From: Deltaproteobacteria bacterium
GTDB taxonomy: Bacteria; Desulfobacterota; Syntrophia; Syntrophales; UBA2210
Length of the DNA stretch: 8,301 bases
Direction: 5' to 3'
NCBI GenBank assembly: GCA_019314085.1
Contig: JAFCZZ010000052.1
Span: forward strand, 1-8,301
Of the stretch, positions 1 through 4,540 are shown piece after piece; positions within the stretch are counted from its first letter, which is position 1, and the number at the start of each line of letters is the position of its first letter. A program made the position numbers and the translations under genes. The notes beneath the pieces are model-generated. The model saw only the letters and a program-made list of their open reading frames with translations. It searched no databases and was not told where the DNA came from.

Positions 1-20
1 ATGTTTCACCTCCTTCCTAG
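1..20 (-). promoter_or_regulatory. Ribosome binding site of a minus-strand gene that starts at or just beyond the left edge
   Basis: Read on the minus strand, the last 20 bases are CTAGGAAGGAGGTGAAACAT. They hold a full-strength Shine-Dalgarno (AGGAGGTGA) and end in AT, which would make an ATG if the next base outside the window is G, six bases after GGAGG. The coding region itself is not visible. The site closely resembles the one in front of the TasA-like gene at 2733, so the missing gene may be a paralogue of it. That is inference. Confidence 0.6.
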
Positions 21-29
21 TTACAGACT

Positions 30-45
30 TAATCAATAATGATTA
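30..45. repeat. 6-4-6 inverted repeat in the AT-rich leader
   Basis: TAATCA-ATAA-TGATTA is a perfect inverted repeat just upstream (minus-strand sense) of the left-edge ribosome binding site. It could be a weak hairpin or a protein-binding site for the next gene. There is no homology evidence, and short AT-rich palindromes arise easily by chance. Confidence 0.3.
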
Positions 46-218
46 CGATTGGTATTTTTTCGCCACCCAAGGCGGTTTCTCACACGTTTAGCTGTGGTAG
101 ACATGTTGCTATTTGCTTTCTTGCCTCCCCCCTTTTTTCGCCCCGTTTCGCTGGTGTTACCTGTAACGCTATTCTGCTTTCTGTCCTCTCCCCCGTCTCT
201 CCCCTGTTTTAGGGTTTA
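46..218. other. Non-coding intergenic stretch with purine-rich runs on the minus strand
   Basis: No convincing gene lies between the TasA-like stop and the left edge. On the minus strand much of it is strongly purine-rich, notably around 121-140 and 171-207 where the plus strand is almost all C and T. A small GTTAC-CT-GTAAC palindrome sits at 156-167 and a CGCC/GGCG hairpin at about 61-75. I could not match it to any riboswitch consensus I know, and I see no clear promoter, although the AT-rich 30-60 segment would be a natural place for one. Confidence 0.4.
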
Positions 219-253
219 GGGGCCCCGCCCCCTTCGGGACCGGGCGAGGCCCC
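219..253 (-). terminator. Very GC-rich 12-bp hairpin downstream of the TasA-like gene
   Basis: Arms at 219-230 and 242-253 pair over 12 bp, with one G-U wobble in the minus-strand RNA, and an inner CCC-GAA-GGG can extend the stem. It begins 33 bases after the TasA-like stop codon. No T-run follows on the minus strand (the next bases are TAAACCCTAAAACAG), so it is not a textbook intrinsic terminator. It may instead protect the 3' end of the upstream message or act as a partial terminator between two cotranscribed genes. Confidence 0.5.
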
Positions 254-285
254 CTGAAATTCACCAGGCTACCGACTCAACCGGC

Positions 286-2733
286 TTACGGTGCTACTGG
301 CGATATCTCGTTAACCGCCACGAACTGCACGTCGACCCGGAGGACGCCAAACACCTTCAGGTCAAGTACAGCCCCGGAGGCAACAACCGTCCCTGTAGTG
401 CCGACATAGGGGGCAGGACCGCCAGCCTCAGCGAAGGGCACACCGTCGGCTCCCAGCGGGTCTTGGCCGTAGAACCAGACCCCGGGTTCATCTACAATGT
501 TCTCGGTGTGAGCCGTTGTCAGGTACATGTACAGCGGCACATCCAGTAAGGGCTCGCCCCACTGCTCAGGCTTGGTTGGGTCTGGCCCGTCTCCCTCCGG
601 AGGGTACGTGACCGTATCGTCCTGGATGTAGGTATGGGCCATCAGCGGCAGCTCGATCAAGGCAGAACCCGCCGGATCGGCGGTGCCATCCCCGAAGGTG
701 TTGACCGTTTCCGCCTCGGTGGTCACCGAGAAGACATCCACGTCACCCATGCCTGGCTCCACGTACAGCTTTCCAGCACCATCGGCTGTCATGACCAACT
801 CGGTAGTGATCCAGGCCATGAGCGTGACGTCATCGAAGCTTGCTGAGGGCAGCGAGTAGTAGCTATCCATTGGGATGGAGAGTGCCCTGTAGCCATCAGT
901 AACGGTGGTGCTCACCCACAGCTCATAGCTCGACTCCGAAGGCTCGGGCAGAGGCGGGTAATCCTCAGGTGCCCTACCAGTCGCGGACTGCGCCAGGGCG
1001 GTGGTGCCAACGGCCTCAACCGGGATCTTCCACCAGCCTGCCTCAGGCGTCCACCAAGCGGGCGGCGTCGTAGCGTACACATAGGTGATACACATGCTGA
1101 ACTGGCCTATGGTGTCCACGGCTGCGACCGCTACCCAGTGCAGGCCTTCGCTTAGGCCAGAGGTGTCCCAATCGGCTGAGTAGGTGTTGCCTCCGACATT
1201 GGGCATATCCACCTTGGCTGCCATGAACTCTTCCGAAGTCGTAACGTCTATAGCGTAGGCCACCATCGTCACGCCAAGGTCGTCAATTACATCAGCAGTG
1301 ACGGGAATAACCTGGCCGATATAGATGGGGGTAGCCTCCTCAGGCGTGGCGCCCGGCTCCGGCGAGATGTTGGTTATCCGCGGCGGGGCATCGGTCACAG
1401 TGACGGTCTTGGTCACCTCCGAGGTCGCTGGCGGGTCAGCGCTGTCGGTCACCTTCAGGGTTACCGGGTACTCCCCACCCACAGCCCACGACCAGGTCGG
1501 GCTGGCATCGGTGCTGTCAACATCACCGTCGGCATTGAAGTCCCACTCATAGCTGTACGGAGCGGTGCCACCTGAGGTCTCGTCTATGAACTGCACCGTC
1601 TCGCCCAGCCCCGGGTCCTCGGGGATCCAGCGGAAGTCAGCGGTGAGGACCGGGATCGACTGCTCCAGGGTGAAGCGGATGGTGAATGCGCAGATGTCGC
1701 TCATGATTATGTTGCCCACCTCGCAGTCCACCGACCAGGCGATGTTGATGTTGAAGTCGGAGTGGCCCCCGAGCACAGCGATCTCAAACGGGCCTGCCGC
1801 CCAGAGGTCTGCCAGCTTACCCTCAGCCACCGTCGTCTCAAAGAGCCCATCGCCGTCAATGTCAAGGCTGATCACGATGTCCAGGTTCTGGGCCAGCTCG
1901 CCGTCGAAGAGATCGTCGGGGTCGTCCACGACATCGACACTCGGGACTTCTATTGAGACCCAATCGCCCATTCCCGCGCCTGTGTGAACGCACACGTGGA
2001 GACCATATTCGGGGTCGAATTCTACGCATCCCAGCGGTATGGTGAACTCGTAGAGTGTGTGTCCCTCGACTCTGCTGTCTTCTGCCACGAAGCCATCGCA
2101 GTTCCACGTGCGTATGTCGTCGTATGGTTGCGACCAGCCTTCATAGCCGTCTTCCGCTTCCCTCAGCCACTTACCGAGATACCAGCCCCATTCTGGCACC
2201 CCGGCGGCTGGGTCAACTATCATGTAGTCTGCCCATATACCGGTTCCTGTTTCTGGGTAGTCGATATAGGACCCGCCTTCCTCCGTGTCTATGAACACGT
2301 GCAGGAATGTCTCTGCCTCTTCCTCGACATCGAAACTCATGTACAGGAACTCGTCGTCGGCTGAGAAGCTAGCACTCACATAGGGCTGTGGCGCTACCAC
2401 GAACGGGGCCAGCTCCGGCTCCTGGGCAGTGTTTTCGTCGTTGAGCTCGGGCAGGAGTTCGATATAGGCCATACCGCCTATGCTGCCGATGTTGGCCAGG
2501 TTGATGATCGCCTCACCATCGTCGCAGGGCGCCACCCAGTCTTCCTCACCGCCCACAGTGAAGATGGTCGACGTGAGCGGGTTCTCCGTGTTCACCACGA
2601 GGTCCAGCGTACCGGCCTGGAAGACGTTTTCGGGGCTGGTCTCGATGTCGGTGAAGTACGCCCACGTGCCGACCCCAACCATGCCAGCTACTAGGCAGAT
2701 GGCGAGCACGCTAAAGATAATCTTCTTCCCCAT
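286..2733 (-). CDS. TasA/camelysin-like secreted protein with SipW-type signal sequence, inserted beta-domain and PKD domain
   Basis: This is probably a secreted surface or fibre protein processed by the adjacent signal peptidase. Residues 1-25 form a Lys-Lys plus hydrophobic signal ending GTWA. The following YFTDIETSPENVFQAGTLDL corresponds to the conserved start of TasA/camelysin proteins, and by analogy with TasA cleavage would fall after Ala25. Residues about 42-100 continue that fold, and about 281-357 look like its second half (ending FTIRFTLEQ). Between them, about 116-262 resembles a CBM9/DOMON-type beta-domain (LYMSFDV, LHVFIDT, YEFTIPL). Residues about 363-448 are a PKD domain (YSYEWDFNADGDVD.., GGEYPVTLKVTD). 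Residues about 451-553 are Ig-like. The remaining 260 residues, Pro-rich then beta-rich, are unrecognised. Six cysteines at 70-348 could form disulfides. No C-terminal anchor is seen. At 815 residues it is far longer than TasA (about 260). The ATG follows AAAGGAGGTGA at good spacing. The TasA-like assignment is firm; the inserted domain is tentative. Confidence 0.85.
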   Translation of the reverse strand: MGKKIIFSVLAICLVAGMVGVGTWAYFTDIETSPENVFQAGTLDLVVNTENPLTSTIFTVGGEEDWVAPCDDGEAIINLANIGSIGGMAYIELLPELNDENTAQEPELAPFVVAPQPYVSASFSADDEFLYMSFDVEEEAETFLHVFIDTEEGGSYIDYPETGTGIWADYMIVDPAAGVPEWGWYLGKWLREAEDGYEGWSQPYDDIRTWNCDGFVAEDSRVEGHTLYEFTIPLGCVEFDPEYGLHVCVHTGAGMGDWVSIEVPSVDVVDDPDDLFDGELAQNLDIVISLDIDGDGLFETTVAEGKLADLWAAGPFEIAVLGGHSDFNINIAWSVDCEVGNIIMSDICAFTIRFTLEQSIPVLTADFRWIPEDPGLGETVQFIDETSGGTAPYSYEWDFNADGDVDSTDASPTWSWAVGGEYPVTLKVTDSADPPATSEVTKTVTVTDAPPRITNISPEPGATPEEATPIYIGQVIPVTADVIDDLGVTMVAYAIDVTTSEEFMAAKVDMPNVGGNTYSADWDTSGLSEGLHWVAVAAVDTIGQFSMCITYVYATTPPAWWTPEAGWWKIPVEAVGTTALAQSATGRAPEDYPPLPEPSESSYELWVSTTVTDGYRALSIPMDSYYSLPSASFDDVTLMAWITTELVMTADGAGKLYVEPGMGDVDVFSVTTEAETVNTFGDGTADPAGSALIELPLMAHTYIQDDTVTYPPEGDGPDPTKPEQWGEPLLDVPLYMYLTTAHTENIVDEPGVWFYGQDPLGADGVPFAEAGGPAPYVGTTGTVVASGAVLDLKVFGVLRVDVQFVAVNEISPVAP

Positions 2734-2739
2734 TCTCTC

Positions 2740-2770
2740 TCACCTCCTTTCTAGTTAAGCCTTATTCAAC
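2740..2770 (-). promoter_or_regulatory. Leader and strong ribosome binding site of the TasA-like gene, duplicated at the left edge
   Basis: The minus strand carries AACTAGAAAGGAGGTGA just before the ATG at 2733. The whole segment matches 6-37 closely: TTGA.TAAG.CT, then TAACTAG.AAGGAGGTGA, with only a few differences and one single-base gap. The Shine-Dalgarno is much stronger than that of the preceding peptidase gene, which would favour more substrate than enzyme from one transcript. No terminator or promoter is evident in the 52-bp gap, so cotranscription is likely. Confidence 0.6.
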
Positions 2771-2785
2771 CGATAGTCAAAGTTC

Positions 2786-3280
2786 TCAACCCCTCTCCTT
2801 GGTATCACCCCCTTGTCTCTTTGTTTCCTTGAAGATGTCTCTTATGAAGTAGCCGATAAGCGCCAGTGCCGGGACGATTATAAGGATTCCCCAGCCAACG
2901 GGGGTGCGGACAAAGGCGGAGAGGTACCCCAGGTAAGGTATCCTGAGGAAACAGACCCCTTCAATCTCCTCGGGTATAACGATCCACGGGTCAGGGTCCG
3001 CAAGCGCATCCCCCTTGGTGGTTATTATGCCTCCTCCTTCAATCGAATGGACGCGGTGGGTGACAAGCTGGCCGTCGTGGCGGTAGCAGATGATCATCCC
3101 CGGCTCGACCTCACCCCTTAGCGGCCCGATGAGCGCCACATCCCCCATCATCAGGGTTGGCTTCATGCTCTCGCTTCTGACCACGATTGGCTCATAGTCC
3201 GGCGACAGGAAGAGGAAGGCAACCCCCCCGGCAAAGGCCAGAACCACGACCACAAACAGGTAGGAAAGAACCTTCCTCAT
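2786..3280 (-). CDS. ER-type (SipW-like) signal peptidase I
   Basis: This membrane serine protease removes signal peptides from exported proteins; the likely substrate is the TasA-like protein encoded 52 bp downstream. The 164-residue product has an N-terminal membrane segment (about 5-25). The box RSESMKPTLMMGD follows, with Ser38 as nucleophile. VTHRVHSI places His75 where bacterial type enzymes carry the general-base Lys. ITTKGDALADPDPW supplies the conserved acidic residues (Asp91, Asp95 or Asp97). A second membrane segment spans about 128-147, and a short charged tail ends the protein. Ser/His rather than Ser/Lys defines the ER/archaeal/SipW subgroup, and the length fits it. The ATG is preceded by a modest AAAAGGG site locked in a perfect hairpin, so translation may be controlled. 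Enzyme class is very secure; partner choice rests on adjacency and the matching signal sequence. Confidence 0.93.
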   Translation of the reverse strand: MRKVLSYLFVVVVLAFAGGVAFLFLSPDYEPIVVRSESMKPTLMMGDVALIGPLRGEVEPGMIICYRHDGQLVTHRVHSIEGGGIITTKGDALADPDPWIVIPEEIEGVCFLRIPYLGYLSAFVRTPVGWGILIIVPALALIGYFIRDIFKETKRQGGDTKERG

Positions 3281-3283
3281 ACT

Positions 3284-3303
3284 GCCCTTTTCAACAAAAG
3301 GGC
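3284..3303 (-). promoter_or_regulatory. Perfect hairpin that sequesters the Shine-Dalgarno of the signal peptidase gene
   Basis: The minus strand reads GCCCTTTT-GTTG-AAAAGGGC: an 8-bp perfect stem with a 4-base loop. The 3' arm is the gene's Shine-Dalgarno, ending four bases before the ATG at 3280. Its 5' arm overlaps the 3' arm of the long stem-loop at 3297-3352, so the two cannot both form. The pairing is read directly; a regulatory role is inferred. Confidence 0.6.
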
Positions 3304-3352
3304 CAGACCCACACCTGAATGCGAATTCGCATTACACAGGGGTCTGGCCTTT
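3297..3352 (-). promoter_or_regulatory. Long stem-loop in the signal peptidase leader (attenuator or anti-sequestor candidate)
   Basis: Minus-strand AAAGGCCAGACCC (3352-3340) pairs with GGGTCTGGCCCTTT (3310-3297): 13 bp with one bulged C. Inside are a CAG/CTG pairing and a perfect 16-bp palindrome, AATGCGAATTCGCATT, at 3318-3333. TTTTGTTG follows the stem, so it has a weak terminator look. Its 3' strand is also the 5' strand of the hairpin covering the ribosome binding site, so forming this stem would free that site. The central palindrome could alternatively bind a dimeric protein as DNA. Confidence 0.6.
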
Positions 3353-3368
3353 AGACCTGACCACGTAA

Positions 3369-3387
3369 CTCGCCTACGACAGGCGAG
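3369..3387 (-). promoter_or_regulatory. Hairpin at the predicted 5' end of the signal peptidase transcript
   Basis: CTCGCCT and AGGCGAG form a perfect 7-bp stem around a 5-base loop. The predicted transcription start from the promoter at 3394-3422 falls at about 3387, the first base of this hairpin. Such 5'-terminal stems are known to protect bacterial mRNAs from 5'-end-dependent decay. That role is inferred here from position. Confidence 0.5.
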
Positions 3388-3393
3388 GATTAA

Positions 3394-3422
3394 ATGTTAA
3401 CACAATGTGTGCTCGGTGTCAA
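3394..3422 (-). promoter_or_regulatory. Sigma-70-type promoter for the signal peptidase/TasA-like operon
   Basis: On the minus strand TTGACA (3422-3417) is separated by exactly 17 bases from TAACAT (3399-3394). TGT directly precedes the -10 hexamer, giving an extended -10. A start near 3387 would leave a leader of about 107 nt before the peptidase ATG. This is the clearest promoter in the window. It makes the peptidase and TasA-like genes transcriptionally separable from the finger protein gene upstream. Confidence 0.75.
3400..3410. promoter_or_regulatory. Palindrome in the promoter spacer, candidate operator
   Basis: ACACA-A-TGTGT is a perfect 5-1-5 inverted repeat lying between the -35 and -10 hexamers, where a bound dimer would block RNA polymerase. 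No matching second copy was noticed nearby. It may be chance. Confidence 0.35.
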
Positions 3423-3463
3423 TCCCAGTTTCCAAGAATACACTCAAAGACTACAAAAGAGAT

Positions 3464-3483
3464 ACATTAACATACATTTACAT
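3464..3483. repeat. Two tandem 10-bp AT-rich repeats upstream of the operon promoter
   Basis: ACATTAACAT is followed directly by ACATTTACAT (9 of 10 identical), about one helical turn apart and 42-61 bases upstream of the -35 hexamer. Same-face spacing suits cooperative protein binding. The surrounding 3440-3503 stretch is AT-rich and has no gene. Confidence 0.35.
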
Positions 3484-3503
3484 AACAAATTATAAAGCCC
3501 TGT

Positions 3504-4391
3504 TCAAGTAATCCACCCCTGCTGAGCTGCTATACCCACGGCTTGGGCCCGATTACGGGCACCCATCCTTCTCATCAACCTGTGCATCTCGTTCCTCACC
3601 GTCTGCTGCTTGATCCCGAGGGCCTGGGCGACCTCCTCATAGGTCTCACCAGCCGCTACATGCTCCAAAAGTTGCCTCCGGCGAACGGTAAGGAAGCTAG
3701 GACGCCCTTCAGCAGAGGCCCTGATTTTGGCCTTTTTTTGTGAGCGTTGCGCAGGTGGCTCTTCTTTTTTGGCCTTTTTTTGTGGGCGTTGCGCAGCAAG
3801 CCACCTGCCATGGCATACCTTAGAACAAAACCGGCTTGGACCCCTGAGCTGATATGCTATCCTGGTGTATGTCTTTCCGCAGAACTCACATACAAGCTCC
3901 ACCCTGGGGGTACTTTGGTCCCTCATAGATTTACGGTAACACTCCCGCGAGCAAAACCGCCTGCCAGCGCTCATATGGGAGAGCGACACTTTGAACACCC
4001 TGCCACACTGGGCACAGGTCATCTCGGGCCTGCGCAGATCCGAGGCCCTGCGGGCATCGGAACCGGCTCTCCGGGCGATGAACCTCACCCTCTCCCTGGA
4101 TATGCCCAGTATCCGCCCTATCTCAGCGAAGGACATCTGGCTCTCGATCAGGTTGAGGACCTGCCTCTCACTGAGCCTTGCCTGAGAGGCGTTATAACAC
4201 TCCCGCGAGCAGAACCCACTACCTGCCCTTATCTGGTACGGCCGCGCCGTGAACACCCTGCCGCACTGGGGGCAGATGAACTCGGGCCTACTGGCATCCG
4301 AGGCCCTGCGGGCATCGGAACCGGCTCTCCGATCCCTGCGTAACGCTCGTCTCGCCGATTCCTTCTGTTTCACTGCTGCCTTCGCTACCAT
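3504..4391 (-). CDS. Protein with three CxxC...CxxxC zinc-finger-like modules and two helix-turn-helix segments, probable DNA-binding regulator
   Basis: I do not recognise a named family for the whole protein. It has three similar fingers: Cys40/43/61/65 (CPQCGRVF..FCSREC), Cys126/129/147/151 (CAQCGRVF..FCSREC) and Cys168/171/189/193 (CEFCGKTY..FCSKVC). Each could bind one zinc. Between fingers 1 and 2 (about 73-106) lies a helix-turn-helix, MSFAEIGRILGISRERVRFI. The C-terminus (about 232-293) is LuxR-like: LTVRRRQLLEHVAAGETYEEVAQALGI then QQTVRNEMHRLMRRMG. A Lys/Arg-rich linker (201-226) holds a 14-residue tandem repeat. Residues 21-68 and 107-154 are duplicated. No signal peptide or membrane segment is visible, so it should be cytoplasmic. 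The ATG follows AGGGTGG at moderate spacing. Its gene precedes the peptidase/TasA-like operon on the same strand, which suggests but does not show a regulatory link. A phage-derived origin is an alternative. Confidence 0.8.
   Translation of the reverse strand: MVAKAAVKQKESARRALRRDRRAGSDARRASDASRPEFICPQCGRVFTARPYQIRAGSGFCSRECYNASQARLSERQVLNLIESQMSFAEIGRILGISRERVRFIARRAGSDARRASDLRRPEMTCAQCGRVFKVSLSHMSAGRRFCSRECYRKSMRDQSTPRVELVCEFCGKTYTRIAYQLRGPSRFCSKVCHGRWLAAQRPQKKAKKEEPPAQRSQKKAKIRASAEGRPSFLTVRRRQLLEHVAAGETYEEVAQALGIKQQTVRNEMHRLMRRMGARNRAQAVGIAAQQGWIT
3725..3796 (-). repeat. 42-bp-spaced tandem repeat in the linker, each copy carrying an A_AAA_AAG heptamer
   Basis: Two 30-bp copies (3725-3754 and 3767-3796) differ at one base and encode the repeated QR(P/S)QKKAK linker. 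In each, the reading frame passes through CA A AAA AAG, the canonical bacterial -1 slippery heptamer in the correct phase. A -1 slip at either copy reaches the same TGA at 3711-3709, giving a product that keeps all three fingers but lacks the LuxR-like domain. Confidence 0.6.
4038..4331 (-). repeat. 36-bp exact direct repeats (4038-4073 and 4296-4331) inside the finger gene
   Basis: The two copies are identical over 36 bases and lie 258 bp (86 codons) apart. They encode the duplicated basic segment RRAGSDARRASD that precedes fingers 1 and 2. A shorter identical stretch with the same 258-bp offset (3938-3953 and 4196-4211) lies in the cysteine part. This points to an internal duplication that is recent or kept uniform by recombination. 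Confidence 0.85.
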
Positions 4392-4472
4392 GCGACGACC
4401 ACCCTGTTGATGGTAGTGGTAGAGCCGAAAAATGGGTCGCCGTCGGTGGTGACATATTCCTTTCGTTCTGAA

Positions 4473-4511
4473 TTAAAGGGGGCCTGGAACCCTGCCCCAG
4501 GCCCCCCTTAA
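4473..4511 (-). terminator. Intrinsic terminator of the Asp-box protein gene
   Basis: Arms 4497-4511 and 4473-4487 pair over 15 bp in the minus-strand RNA with one G-U wobble, around a 9-base loop. The stem core is GGGGGGCCTGG/CCAGGCCCCC, and it runs into TTTAATT on the minus strand. It starts 30 bases after the stop codon at 4541. A small CGTTT-G-AAACG palindrome (4527-4537) lies between. The stem should separate the surface protein gene from the finger protein gene. No clear promoter for the latter was found in 4392-4472. Confidence 0.8.
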
Positions 4512-4540
4512 CGGAGGTTTAGAGGACGTTTGAAACGCCC

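Noticed and set aside
61..260. Possible riboswitch (c-di-GMP or cobalamin type) before the left-edge gene
   Set aside because: Purine-rich segments and small stems are present, but I could not find the conserved core bases of either class. The region is reported only as intergenic.
3297..3352. The long inverted repeat as a miniature mobile element
   Set aside because: It is only 56 bp, shows no flanking target duplication and no second copy in the window, and sits exactly in the leader of a gene. An RNA or operator role fits better.
3464..3483. CRISPR-like or iteron array
   Set aside because: There are only two 10-bp units with no spacers and no adjacent cas or replication genes.
3747..4343. 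198-residue open frame on the plus strand opposite the finger protein
   Set aside because: It is antisense to a gene with clear repeated cysteine motifs, is rich in Pro/Gly/Thr without domain character, and has no strong ribosome binding site. It is a shadow of the GC-rich codon pattern.
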